Shown piece after piece: positions 19,401 through 27,099 of a DNA stretch of 64,000 nt. The notes under the pieces are model-generated. The model had not been told where the DNA came from. It ran no database searches and saw only the letters and a list, made by a program, of their open reading frames with translations. The stretch is from Undibacter mobilis (GTDB lineage: Bacteria; Pseudomonadota; Alphaproteobacteria; Rhizobiales; Xanthobacteraceae): assembly GCF_003367195.1 (NCBI RefSeq), contig NZ_QRGO01000001.1, forward strand, positions 730,501 through 794,500, given 5' to 3'. The position numbers were made by a program, and so were the translations under genes. Numbering within the stretch: position 1 is the first letter of the stretch; every line of letters begins with the position of its first letter.

Positions 19401-19555
19401 TCGGCGGGCTGCTGGTGTCGCAGATTCTGACGCTCTACACGACGCCGGTGATCTATCTCTGGCTCGACAAATTGCACCACCGCTTCGGCGGCGGTGTGCC
19501 GGGCTTCATCAAGCGGCGACTGCCGCCGTCGCCGAGCATCCAGCCGGCGGAATAG
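16424..19555 (+). CDS. RND multidrug efflux permease, HAE type (MdtC-like)
   Basis: A 1043-residue paralogue of the preceding pump, without the Thr/Ser-rich insert. TM1 is FIRRPIGTTLMAIGLFLTGA at the N-terminus, the TM4 relay GFVVDDAIVMIENM lies near residue 401, and the second-half motif GIILLIGIVKKNGIMMVDF is near residue 920. Tandem, non-identical HAE pumps sharing one adaptor usually assemble as heterotrimers (MdtB2C) in the inner membrane. It is the last gene of the efflux operon; only six bases separate its stop from the stop of the convergent livF-like gene, so there is no room for a separate terminator. Confidence 0.93.
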   Translation: MNFSWPFIRRPIGTTLMAIGLFLTGAVAYGFLPVASLPSVEFPTVSVSASRPGADPSVMAATIAAPLERRLGEIAGVTEMTSQSSQGSTRINVQFDLSRDADGAARDVQAAINAAMTDLPSDLPSVPTFRKMNPAAAPVLILALTSKTMPGSAIYDAADSIIVQRLSQVEGVADVTVAGSEQPAIRVRVDPDRLSATGTTLEQVRTAIANSNAQGPLGTFEGDKRAVTIGINDQLREPGQYDPIVVRTVNGNVIRLSDMATIRPSVRNTRSAGWYNRDPSVLLIITKQADANVIDTVDRIYELLPELKQWIPAALEIKVLNDRTLTIRASVLDMQMTLAASAVLVMLVVFLFLRRTAATLAAGITVPLSLAGTCAAMWVAGYSIDNLSLMALAVSIGFVVDDAIVMIENMFRFMEKGYRPLRAALLGAKQIGFTVVSISVSLVAAFIPLLFMGGIVGRLFREFSVTLAFAIAVSTVVSLSVTPMICAYFVREPPSPNATWLDRRVEAILSRMLRFYDRTLSFILEHRALGLIAFVATIALTVGLFIKAPKGYFPQDDSSLLFGGTQASPDISYEAMEKLQLQAMDIVLADPAVEGLGSSVGSSGFGGSVNRGRLFVSLKPLEQRGNVTTQAVVARLRTKLNQLAGVRVFLVPTQELRMGARQSDSSYQFTLWSADIDALQTWVPRVVERAKQLPELRDVATDREQGGLQADIKIDREAASRLGVSIQDIDNALNNSFSQRQISTIYTQRNQYRVVLEVAQNFRRDPNDLSNVYVPGNGNAMVPLSAVAHVTRGLTPLVVNHQGQFPSATISYNIRDGVPIEQATAALSQAVAELHMPDQVRTEFAGDIKAYQQSAGAQGLLLIAALVAVYIVLGILYESLIHPLTIISTLPSAGLGALLALHLFGAELTVIAFIGIILLIGIVKKNGIMMVDFALEAERVRGLSPVQAIHEACLARFRPILMTTLAAMLGALPLILATGPGSELRRPLGMTIIGGLLVSQILTLYTTPVIYLWLDKLHHRFGGGVPGFIKRRLPPSPSIQPAE

Positions 19556-19561
19556 CTTGCG

Positions 19562-20284
19562 TCAAACGCCCAAATACCGATGCTGCACTTCGGTATTGCC
19601 GGTAAGTTCGGCGGACAATCCCGACCACACCACCTTGCCGCGCTCGATCATGAAATGCCGGTCGGCGACCTTGATCAGCGCGCCGACATTCTTGTCGATC
19701 ACCATCACCGAGAGGCCGGACTGTTTGAGCCGCGCCAGACAATTCCAGATTTCCTGACGGATCAACGGTGCAAGGCCTTCGGTCGCTTCGTCGAGAATGA
19801 GAAGGCGCGGATTGGTCATCAGCGCGCGGCCAACCGCCAGCATCTGTTGCTCGCCGCCGGACAACTGGTTGCCCATGCTCGTGGCCCGTTCGGCCAGACG
19901 CGGAAATAGTTCGTAGACGCGCTCCAGGGTCCATTCGCCGCCGTCGCGGGAAACCGCCGTGGCGACAAGATTCTCGCGCACCGTGAGATTGGGGAAGATC
20001 TGCCGGCCCTCCGGCACCAGGCCGATGCCACGCTGGGCGATCCGATAGGCCGCCAGGCCGCGGATTTCCTCGCCCATGAATTTGATCGAGCCGGCGCGCG
20101 CCATGGTGAGCCCCATGATCGAGCGCACGCTGGTGGTCTTGCCCATGCCGTTGCGGCCCATGAGCGTCACCATCTCGCCGGGCTGAATGGCGAACGACAC
20201 GCCGAACAGCACTTGGCTCTGGCCGTAGCAGGTCTCGACGCCGTCAAGGCTGAGGATCGGTTCGGCCAGATCCTGACTAACCAT
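19562..20284 (-). CDS. livF: Branched-chain-amino-acid-type ABC transporter ATPase (LivF-like), operon 1
   Basis: A 240-residue ATP-binding subunit. The start is the ATG at 20284, which overlaps the end of the livG-like gene by eight bases; the frame is open further upstream but only as a shadow of livG. Walker A is GRNGMGKTTS (about residues 38-46), the Q-loop region reads GLVPEGRQIFPNLTVRENL, which is diagnostic of LivF, the signature is NQLSGGEQQMLAVGRAL, and Walker B is LLILDEATEG. With LivG it powers a LivHM-type permease. HAAT-family systems import amino acids but also urea, amides and aromatic acids, so the substrate is open. Confidence 0.9.
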   Translation of the reverse strand: MVSQDLAEPILSLDGVETCYGQSQVLFGVSFAIQPGEMVTLMGRNGMGKTTSVRSIMGLTMARAGSIKFMGEEIRGLAAYRIAQRGIGLVPEGRQIFPNLTVRENLVATAVSRDGGEWTLERVYELFPRLAERATSMGNQLSGGEQQMLAVGRALMTNPRLLILDEATEGLAPLIRQEIWNCLARLKQSGLSVMVIDKNVGALIKVADRHFMIERGKVVWSGLSAELTGNTEVQHRYLGV

Positions 20285-21038
20285 GCGCCGCCTCCGCATC
20301 GCCGAGATAGGCTTCGCGCACCTGCGTATTGGCGCGGATTTCGGCCGGAACGCCGGTAGCGATGACCCGGCCATAGACCAGCACCGTGATGCGATCGGCG
20401 AGCGCGAACACCGCTTCCATATCGTGCTCGACCAGCAGGATGGTGTAGTTGCGCTTGAGATCGCGCAGCATGTCCACCATGCGCGCCGACTCTTCGGGGC
20501 CGAGGCCGGCCATCGGCTCGTCGAGCAACAGCATACGCGGCTTGCTGGCAAGCGCCATAGCGAGTTCGAGCAGGCGATGCTCGCCGTGGCTGAGCGCGGC
20601 CGTAACGCGATCCGCGCTACCGGCAAGGCCAACGCGCGCCAGCGCCTCGCGGGCGGGCTTGCGCAAATCCGACTCGCTGCGCGCAGCGTGCCAGAAATGG
20701 AACGAGTGTCCAGCATGGGCTTGCACGGCGAGCGCGACATTGTCGAGCACACTGAGATCGAGAAACAGCGATGTGATTTGGAACGACCGCGCCAGCCCGA
20801 TGTGGCTGCGCTTCTGCATCGGCAGCCGAGTAATGTCCTCGCCATCGAAAGCGATGCGTCCGGAATCGGCGAAGATGGAGCCGGAGAGCTGGGCGATCAG
20901 CGTGGTCTTGCCGGCGCCGTTCGGGCCGATCAGCGCATGCAATTCGCCCTGCGGGATGGCGATCGAGACATCGTCGGTGGCGACGATGCCGCCGAAACGC
21001 TTGGCCAGATGCGAGATATCGAGAAGCGGAGCGCTCAT
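20277..21038 (-). CDS. livG: Branched-chain-amino-acid-type ABC transporter ATPase (LivG-like), operon 1
   Basis: A 253-residue ATPase with Walker A GPNGAGKTT near residue 37, the LivG-type RSFQITSLFLDLSVLDNVALA segment, signature ALSHGEHRLLELAMALA, Walker B MLLLDEPMAGLGP, and the LivG tail with GRVIATGVPAEIRANTQVREAYLG. Its start overlaps the livM-like stop (ATGA) and its end overlaps livF by eight bases, so the operon is tightly coupled. It forms the ATPase pair with the neighbouring LivF-like protein on the inner face of the membrane. Confidence 0.9.
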   Translation of the reverse strand: MSAPLLDISHLAKRFGGIVATDDVSIAIPQGELHALIGPNGAGKTTLIAQLSGSIFADSGRIAFDGEDITRLPMQKRSHIGLARSFQITSLFLDLSVLDNVALAVQAHAGHSFHFWHAARSESDLRKPAREALARVGLAGSADRVTAALSHGEHRLLELAMALASKPRMLLLDEPMAGLGPEESARMVDMLRDLKRNYTILLVEHDMEAVFALADRITVLVYGRVIATGVPAEIRANTQVREAYLGDAEAAHG

Positions 21039-22051
21039 GGCTGCCTCCGCAGGCCGAAGCGCTCGTCGAGCTTCATCAGCAGGCCGTCAATGCCGCCGCG
21101 GGCAAACAGCACGACCAGCAGCAGGAGCGGCCCCATCACGATCATCCAGTATTCCGAGGCACGGCCGGCCGCCGCGGTGCCGACGAAGGGCAGACCGATG
21201 AACTTGATGATGACCGGCAGGATTTCCTCGAGCACCAGGAAGGCGATGGTGCCCATCACGGGGCCCGCCACGGTGCCCATGCCGCCCAGCACGACCATGA
21301 TGATGAGGTCACCCGAACGGGTCCAGTACATCACCGATGGCGAGACGAAATCGGCCTGATTGGCAAGCAGAGCGCCGGACAGGCCGCACATGACGCCGGC
21401 AATGACAAAGGCGACGAGACGATAGCGATAGGTGGGAAAACCGATGGCGCGCATGCGCAGTTCGTTGGAGCGGATACCCTGCAACGCCATGCCGAAGCGC
21501 GAATTGACGATGCGGAAGGTCAGATAAACCGCGGCGAGCAGGAAGAACAGGCAGACATAATAGAACTGCGTCTTGTCCGACAGATTGAGCGGCGGAAAGA
21601 AGCGGCTGCGCGTGTCGATGGTCAGACCGTCGTCGCCGCCGTAGCGGGCGATGCCGGAGACGATGTAGTAGGCCATCTGCGCGAAGGCTAGTGTGATCAT
21701 GATGAAGTAAACACCGCGCGTGCGCAGCGACAGCGCGCCGATCACCAATGCGAACAGCGCCGACACGCCGAGCGCCACCGGCCACTGGATGAAGCCGGAA
21801 TGGATGCCCTCGTAGGACAGCATGCCGACGGCATAGCCGCCGAGACCGAGATAGACGGCATGGCCGAAGCTCATCATGCCGCCGAAGCCGAGGATGAAAT
21901 TGAGACTCACCGCCGCCAGCGCCAAGATTACGATGCGGGTAAACAAGGTCAGCATGAAGCGGTCGCCGGCCAAATAGGAATAGACCGGCAGCAGCAGCAA
22001 CGCGACGATGACCAGCGCGACAACGGTATTGCGGATCGTAAGCGACGGCAT
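21035..22051 (-). CDS. livM: Branched-chain-amino-acid-type ABC permease (LivM-like), operon 1
   Basis: A 338-residue inner-membrane permease with about eight to ten TM helices. The LivM features are LNFILGFGGMMSFGHAVYLGLGGYAV near the N-terminus, RTRGVYFIMITLAFAQMAYY at mid-protein and the EAA-like cytoplasmic loop in GIRSNELRMRAIGFPTYRYR. The extra C-terminal stretch ends MKLDERFGLRRQP. It pairs with the LivH-like permease whose stop codon abuts its start (single-base overlap at 22051). Confidence 0.9.
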   Translation of the reverse strand: MPSLTIRNTVVALVIVALLLLPVYSYLAGDRFMLTLFTRIVILALAAVSLNFILGFGGMMSFGHAVYLGLGGYAVGMLSYEGIHSGFIQWPVALGVSALFALVIGALSLRTRGVYFIMITLAFAQMAYYIVSGIARYGGDDGLTIDTRSRFFPPLNLSDKTQFYYVCLFFLLAAVYLTFRIVNSRFGMALQGIRSNELRMRAIGFPTYRYRLVAFVIAGVMCGLSGALLANQADFVSPSVMYWTRSGDLIIMVVLGGMGTVAGPVMGTIAFLVLEEILPVIIKFIGLPFVGTAAAGRASEYWMIVMGPLLLLVVLFARGGIDGLLMKLDERFGLRRQP

Positions 22052-22968
22052 CAGCGCTGTCCTGCCGAGAACAGACCTTCGGGCTTCACGATCAGCACGA
22101 TCGCCATCAAGAGATAGATCAGCATCGACGACAGCGCCGGCGCCGCCGTCGAGGCCGCCGCCGAGGGCAGCACCATGCGCAACAGATCGGGAAAGAAGGC
22201 GCGGCCGAGCGTGTCGATGAAGCCAACGAACAAGGCCGCCACCAGCGCGCCGCGGATCGAACCGATACCGCCGATAACGGTAATAACGAAGGCAAGAATG
22301 AGGATGTTCTCGCCCATGCCGATCTGCACGGTGAGGATCGGCGCCTGCATCAGTCCGGCGAGCCCGGCGAGCGCGGCGCCGAGACCGAAGACGAGCGTGT
22401 AGAGCAACTGAATGTTGACGCCGAGGGCGCCGACCATCTCACGGTTCGACGCGCCGGCGCGGATCAGCATGCCAATGCGGGTGCGCATCACGAGCACGTA
22501 AAGGCCGCCGGCGACGATCAGCGACACCACGATGATGGAAAGGCGGTAGGCCGAATACTGCACACCGGGAACGATCTCGATCGGCTGCTGCAGCCAGCCG
22601 GGCAGCGGCAGCGCCAGACCCGCCGGGCCCCAGACGAGACGCACCAGCTCATTGAAGAACAGGATCAGACCGAAAGTACCGAGCACATGATCGAGATGGT
22701 CTCGGCCATACAGCCTGCGCATCGCGACCACCTCCACCACCATGCCGACCACGAGCGTCGCGATGAGCGCCAGGACGGCGCCGAGCAGGAAGCTGCCGGT
22801 AAGCGCCGAGAAGGTTGCGGCGAAATAGGCGCCGATCATGTAGAGCGAGCCGTGCGCGAGATTGACGAGGTCCATGATGCCGAAGACGAGCGTCAGCCCC
22901 GCGGCCAGCAGAAACAGCAGCAGGCCGAACTGCAATCCGTTCAGGCACTGCTCGATGAAAAGGGTCAT
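22051..22968 (-). CDS. livH: Branched-chain-amino-acid-type ABC permease (LivH-like), operon 1
   Basis: A 305-residue permease with eight or so TM helices and the LivH marks GLTLVFGIMDLVNLAHGSLYM at residues 24-44, the loop RTRIGMLIRAGASNREMVGALG, and GGIGSIRGALVAALFVGFID. It forms the membrane channel with the LivM-like protein. It lies 132 bases after the substrate-binding-protein gene, with a strong intercistronic hairpin between them that may set the ratio of binding protein to membrane subunits. Confidence 0.9.
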   Translation of the reverse strand: MTLFIEQCLNGLQFGLLLFLLAAGLTLVFGIMDLVNLAHGSLYMIGAYFAATFSALTGSFLLGAVLALIATLVVGMVVEVVAMRRLYGRDHLDHVLGTFGLILFFNELVRLVWGPAGLALPLPGWLQQPIEIVPGVQYSAYRLSIIVVSLIVAGGLYVLVMRTRIGMLIRAGASNREMVGALGVNIQLLYTLVFGLGAALAGLAGLMQAPILTVQIGMGENILILAFVITVIGGIGSIRGALVAALFVGFIDTLGRAFFPDLLRMVLPSAAASTAAPALSSMLIYLLMAIVLIVKPEGLFSAGQR

Positions 22969-23048
22969 GGTTCTGCGGTCACGATCAGGTCTGCATCATT
23001 GCGGGTCGCGGCCTGCACCGCCCCCTGAAATGACTGGATAGCATAAAG

Positions 23049-23084
23049 CAAGACGGCGGAAACGTTACCGCTTCCGCCGCCTTG
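23049..23084 (-). terminator. Intercistronic hairpin / attenuating terminator
   Basis: On the minus strand CAAGGCGGCGGAAGCG pairs with CGTTTCCGCCGTCTTG with one internal mismatch, followed by only a weak T-containing run (CTTTATGC). It lies between the substrate-binding-protein gene and livH, a usual position for hairpins that protect or partly terminate binding-protein transcripts. Confidence 0.6.
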
Positions 23085-23100
23085 TGATGCGGGAGAAAGA

Positions 23101-24276
23101 CTACTTCATCGGACACTTGCCGGCGAAACGGTCCTGGTCGTCCTTGACGATGGTCGCGACGGTCTTGAGCGAGAGCTGACCGTCGGCGTCCTTGACCACG
23201 TCCTGCAGGTAGAAGTTCTGGATCGGGAAGTGGTTGTTGCCGAACTTGAAGCCGCCGCGCAGCGATTTGAAGTCGGCCTTTTCCATGGCCTTCTGCACAG
23301 CCGCCTTGTCCGACAGGTTGCCCTTGGTGGCGACCACGGCCGAGTTGATCAGCTGCGCCGCGTCATAAGCCTGGGCGCCGTAATAGGTCGGACGCAGGCC
23401 GGTGTACTTCTTGCGATAGTCCGCGACGAACTTCTTGTTCTCTGCGCCCGGCAGGTCGTTCACCCACTGCTGCGCGCCCGGCACGCCAATGGCGTTGTCC
23501 TTCTGCAGCGGCAACGACAATTCGTCGACAGTGAACACGGTGTAGAGCGGCATCGTGCCCTTCAGACCCGCCGCCACGTACTGATTGAGGAACTGCACGC
23601 CGGCTGCGCCCGGATAGAACACGAAGATCGCCTCGGCGCCAGACGCCTTGGCCTTGGCAAGTTCGGCCGAGAAGTCGAGCTGCGACGGCCACGTCGTCAG
23701 TTCCTGGCCGACCACCTTGCCCTTGAAGGTCGAGGACACACCCGCGAGCATGTCCTTGCCGGCGGCGTAGTTCGGGCCGATCAGGAACACCGATTTGACG
23801 CCCTTCTGGTTCATGTAGAGGCCCATGGCCTGCGGCGTCTGGTCGTTCTGCCACGAAGTCGAGAAGAAGTAGGGCGAGCATCCTTCGCCGGCGAGCTGGT
23901 GCGGGCCGGCATTGGCGCTGATGAGGAATGTCTTGGAGTCGAAGGCCGGCTTCACCGAGGCGAGCAGCACGTTCGACCAGATATAGCCGGTGATGAAATC
24001 GACCTTGTCGCTTTCGATCAGCTTCTCGGTCTTCTGCTTGCCGACGTCCGGCTTCTGCTGGTCGTCTTCGTAAATCACCTCGACCGGAATGCCGCCCATC
24101 TTGCGGCCCATGTGATCGAGCGCCAGTTCGAAGGAATTGCGCATGTCATTACCGATCACCGCCGTCGGACCGCTGAAGGTCGAGACGAAGCCGATCTTGA
24201 TGGTCTTGTTCTGAGCGGCGGCCGGTTGGGCCGCCAGAATGATCGCGGCACCTGCCGCCAGAATCGTCTTACGCAT
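23101..24276 (-). CDS. ABC transporter substrate-binding protein (HAAT family), operon 1
   Basis: A 391-residue periplasmic binding protein of the LivJ/LivK (Peripla_BP_6) type. The signal peptide is residues 1-21 (ILAAGAAIILAAQPAAAQ), followed by the family opening TIKIGFVSTFSGPTAVIGND and EVIYEDDQQKPDVGKQ. It would capture the substrate for the LivHMGF-like proteins encoded downstream. The divergent genes encode a DUF1932 dehydrogenase and a PaaG-like isomerase, which hints at an aromatic or organic acid rather than an amino acid. That hint is weak. Confidence 0.88.
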   Translation of the reverse strand: MRKTILAAGAAIILAAQPAAAQNKTIKIGFVSTFSGPTAVIGNDMRNSFELALDHMGRKMGGIPVEVIYEDDQQKPDVGKQKTEKLIESDKVDFITGYIWSNVLLASVKPAFDSKTFLISANAGPHQLAGEGCSPYFFSTSWQNDQTPQAMGLYMNQKGVKSVFLIGPNYAAGKDMLAGVSSTFKGKVVGQELTTWPSQLDFSAELAKAKASGAEAIFVFYPGAAGVQFLNQYVAAGLKGTMPLYTVFTVDELSLPLQKDNAIGVPGAQQWVNDLPGAENKKFVADYRKKYTGLRPTYYGAQAYDAAQLINSAVVATKGNLSDKAAVQKAMEKADFKSLRGGFKFGNNHFPIQNFYLQDVVKDADGQLSLKTVATIVKDDQDRFAGKCPMK

Positions 24277-24423
24277 TTTATTTCCTCCCCTTCGAGCCCT
24301 TCAGGCTCCTTATGCATTCATCTGATAATCTACCGGGAAAGCCGCTCTACCGTCTACGGTGAACCGTTCGCGGCGATGCGATATGATGACTGCGTCGAAC
24401 TATAATTCTGAATTGGCCGGACC

Positions 24424-25263
24424 ATGTCCCCTACCGTTGCCATTGTTGCGCCCGGTTCGATGGGCGCCGGCGTCGCCAGTTGCCTTAATGCCAAAGGCGC
24501 GACCGTTCTGACCTCGCTCGGCGGCCGTAGCCCGGCAAGCCGGCAGCGTGCCGCCGCCGCGGGCATGCGGGACGCCGGTGACAATGCGCTGGCGGAGGCC
24601 GATTTCCTGCTGTCAATCGTGCCGCCGGCCGAGGCGGTGGCCTTGGCGCAGCGTCTGGCCCCGGCACTGGCTGCGGGCAGCCGCCGGACCATCTTTGTGG
24701 ATTGCAACGCGGTGTCGCCGACAACCGCGCAGGCCGTGGCCGACATTATCGCGACGACCGGCTGTAGGTTCGTCGATGCCGGCATCATCGGGCCCCCGCC
24801 CAGGCCCGGCTCGACCGCAACGAAATTCTATGCCTCCGGCGACCGGGCCAGTGCGTTCAGCGCGCTCAACGAATTCGGATTGATCGTCCGCGTCCTTGAC
24901 GGCCCGCTCACCGCCGCATCGGCGCTCAAGATGTCCTATGCCGGCATCACCAAGGGGCTCACTGCGCTCGGCGCGGCCATGGTGCTCGCGTCGGAGCGCG
25001 GCGGCTCCGCCCAGGCGCTGAAGGCAGAGCTCGCCGAGAGCCAGCCTGAATTGCTGCGGTTTTTTGAGCGCATGGTCCCGCCGATGTACGGCAAGGCCTA
25101 TCGCTGGGGGCCGGAGCTCGACGAGATCGCCAACTTCGTCGGCACCGAACATCCCGAAAGCGCGATGTTCAATGCCGCGGCCAGACTTTACGAAGAGATT
25201 GCCGCCGACGTCGCCGGCGACAATCGTAAAACCGCCATCCTCGACTCTTTCCTTAAGCAGTAG
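24424..25263 (+). CDS. NAD(P)-dependent dehydrogenase, 6PGDH-like with DUF1932 C-terminal domain
   Basis: A 279-residue beta-hydroxyacid-dehydrogenase-type protein. The N-terminal Rossmann fold opens with TVAIVAPGSMGAGVASCL, where the usual GxGxxG has become APGSMG; the substrate-binding-like GIIGPPPRPGSTATKFY follows; and SALKMSYAGITKG carries the catalytic-type lysine. The C-terminal helical part matches the DUF1932 type (LLRFFERMVPPMYGKAYRW). The exact reaction is unknown. It lies two bases before the PaaG-like gene and divergent from Liv-type operon 1. Confidence 0.78.
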   Translation: MSPTVAIVAPGSMGAGVASCLNAKGATVLTSLGGRSPASRQRAAAAGMRDAGDNALAEADFLLSIVPPAEAVALAQRLAPALAAGSRRTIFVDCNAVSPTTAQAVADIIATTGCRFVDAGIIGPPPRPGSTATKFYASGDRASAFSALNEFGLIVRVLDGPLTAASALKMSYAGITKGLTALGAAMVLASERGGSAQALKAELAESQPELLRFFERMVPPMYGKAYRWGPELDEIANFVGTEHPESAMFNAAARLYEEIAADVAGDNRKTAILDSFLKQ

Positions 25264-25265
25264 CC

Positions 25266-26063
25266 ATGTCGGAACCATCCATTCTCGTTCAGCGCCGGGC
25301 CGGCTATCGCGTTGTCACGCTCAACCGACCAGACCGGCTCAATGCTTTCAACGATGCGATGCACGAGGCACTGCGCGCGGCCATCGACGAGGCGGAAGCG
25401 GATGAGGATTGCCGTGCGGTCCTGCTGACCGGCGCCGGGCGCGCATTTTGCTCCGGCCAGGATCTGAACGACCGCCTGCTCAAGCCTGGCGAAAAGCCGG
25501 TACCGCGCGAGTCGCTGGAGAAGTACTACAACCCGTTGGTGCGGCGGCTGCACGCTTTGCCCTTCCCGGTCGTCGCCGCGGTCAATGGCGTCGCGGCGGG
25601 AGCTGGCGCCAACATTGCGCTCGCTTGCGATATCGTCATTGCCGCGCGCTCAGCGTCCTTCACCCAATCCTTCGCGCGCATCGGGCTCATACCCGATTCC
25701 GGCGGCACCTACATTCTGCCACGTCTGATTGGCGAAGCACGCGCCCGTGCTCTGATGCTGACCGCGGAACCGGTGCCGGCTGAGCAGGCGGCGGACTGGG
25801 GCATGATCTGGCGTTGTGTCGATGATGATCAGCTGATACCGGAGGCGATCGCGCTGTGCGAACAATTCGCCATCGCGCCGACGCAAGGCCTGGCGCTGAT
25901 CAAGCGCGCGCTCGATGCATCGGCGACCAATACGCTCGACCAGCAACTCAACCTTGAGCGCGATTTGCAGCGCGAGGCGGTGATGTCGCCTGATTACGCA
26001 GAGGGTGTGCGCGCCTTCATGGAAAAACGGAAGCCGAATTTCCGCGGCCGCAAGGCCGAATGA
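25266..26063 (+). CDS. paaG: Crotonase-family isomerase, PaaG-like (epoxyphenylacetyl-CoA isomerase type)
   Basis: A 265-residue crotonase-fold enzyme. The oxyanion-hole segments are GRAFCSGQDLND and GVAAGAGANIALACD. Both catalytic glutamates of true enoyl-CoA hydratase are replaced (Asn in GANIAL, Phe in FTQSFARIG), while the isomerase-type Asp is present in LIPDSGGTYILPRL. This is the PaaG pattern, which isomerises ring-epoxide-phenylacetyl-CoA to an oxepin in aerobic phenylacetate degradation. No paaABCDE monooxygenase genes are in the window, so it may act on another CoA ester. It follows the DUF1932 gene by two bases. Confidence 0.7.
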   Translation: MSEPSILVQRRAGYRVVTLNRPDRLNAFNDAMHEALRAAIDEAEADEDCRAVLLTGAGRAFCSGQDLNDRLLKPGEKPVPRESLEKYYNPLVRRLHALPFPVVAAVNGVAAGAGANIALACDIVIAARSASFTQSFARIGLIPDSGGTYILPRLIGEARARALMLTAEPVPAEQAADWGMIWRCVDDDQLIPEAIALCEQFAIAPTQGLALIKRALDASATNTLDQQLNLERDLQREAVMSPDYAEGVRAFMEKRKPNFRGRKAE

Positions 26064-26135
26064 CCGCCAGACGGGCGGCTTCACTGCGGCAAACCGGTAC
26101 CGGGATTTTAGTCAATCTTTGTTGGCGGCGGCCCG

Positions 26136-26165
26136 TTGACTCGGCCGATCCTAGATCGTTAGCAT
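26136..26165 (+). promoter_or_regulatory. Candidate sigma-70-type promoter of the molybdenum hydroxylase operon
   Basis: TTGACT is separated by 18 bases from TAGCAT, 77 bases before the ATG of the FAD-subunit gene, in a 178-base gap upstream of a four-gene operon. A match by eye to the -35/-10 consensus only. Confidence 0.35.
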
Positions 26166-26241
26166 ACATACAATCTCGGAGCGTACGGTCGACGGAAAGC
26201 GACTAGAATTTCCGGACCGCATTGCGCGAAGGAAGGCCCGC

Positions 26242-27099
26242 ATGAAGCCCGCGCCCTTTGTCCGTCATGTGCCCCGCACGCTCGAGGAGGCGCTCGCAAC
26301 GCTATCGGACGTGGCTGGCGAGGATGGGCGTATCCTGGCGGGCGGGCAGAGCCTGGTCCCGATCATGGCGTTCCGGCTGGCAAAGCCGGCCCATCTCGTG
26401 GATATCAACGAGGTTGAAGGCCTCGACAAGCTCGTTGACGACGGCCAATTCCTGACGATTGGCGCCCGCGTGCGCCACGCAGCCTTTCACAATCCGGTCA
26501 CAGCGAACCCGTTGGGCGGGCTTCTTTCATATGTGGCGAAGCACATCGCGCATTATCCGATCCGCATGCGCGGCACGTTCTGCGGCAGCCTCGCCCACGC
26601 CGATCCTTCATCGGAATGGTGCCTGAGCGCGGCAACGCTCGATGCCGTGATGGTGGCCCGCAGCGTGAAAGGCACGCGCGAGATCGAGGTCGCCAAGTTC
26701 TTCGACGGCATCATGTCGACTCATCTGAAGGAGGACGAACTGCTCGCCGAGGTCCGGCTGCCGCTGCTGCCGGCCGATACGAAGTTCGGCTTCTATGAAT
26801 TCAGCCGCCGCGCCGGCGACTTCGCCATGTCGGCGTCGCTCGTCACGTATCGCCTCGACGGCGGCAAGATCTTCGACGCGCGTGTTGGCCTTGGTGGCGC
26901 AGAAGTCTCGCCGCGCCGTATCCCGGAAGCCGAGACTGAACTCAATGGCAAGGCCCCTGGCGATGCGGCCTTCCGCGCCGCCGGCGAGGCGGCCAGCGCC
27001 GCCATCGAGCCGCTTGAAGATCACCAGACCAACGCCGAATATCGTCGCGATCTGGTGAAGGTCGTGGTGCGCCGCGCGCTGGAGCATTCCCTCCCATGA
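26242..27099 (+). CDS. Molybdenum hydroxylase FAD-binding (medium) subunit
   Basis: A 285-residue CoxM/XDH-medium-type subunit that passes electrons from the 2Fe-2S clusters to an acceptor through FAD. The FAD signature ILAGGQSLVPIMAFRLAKP is at residues 32-50, and the second FAD-contact region reads IRMRGTFCGSLAHADPSSEW near residue 110. The C-terminal CO-dehydrogenase-flavoprotein-like domain covers about residues 180-285. Its stop overlaps the start of the large subunit (ATGA). The usual trimer needs the L and S subunits encoded next; the oxidised substrate is unknown. Confidence 0.9.
   Translation: MKPAPFVRHVPRTLEEALATLSDVAGEDGRILAGGQSLVPIMAFRLAKPAHLVDINEVEGLDKLVDDGQFLTIGARVRHAAFHNPVTANPLGGLLSYVAKHIAHYPIRMRGTFCGSLAHADPSSEWCLSAATLDAVMVARSVKGTREIEVAKFFDGIMSTHLKEDELLAEVRLPLLPADTKFGFYEFSRRAGDFAMSASLVTYRLDGGKIFDARVGLGGAEVSPRRIPEAETELNGKAPGDAAFRAAGEAASAAIEPLEDHQTNAEYRRDLVKVVVRRALEHSLP

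Noticed and set aside
13158..19555. Heavy-metal (HME) RND pumps, as the CnrX-like neighbour might suggest
   Set aside because: Both pumps have the GFVVDDAIVMIEN relay typical of HAE drug pumps, not the metal-pump TM4 signature.
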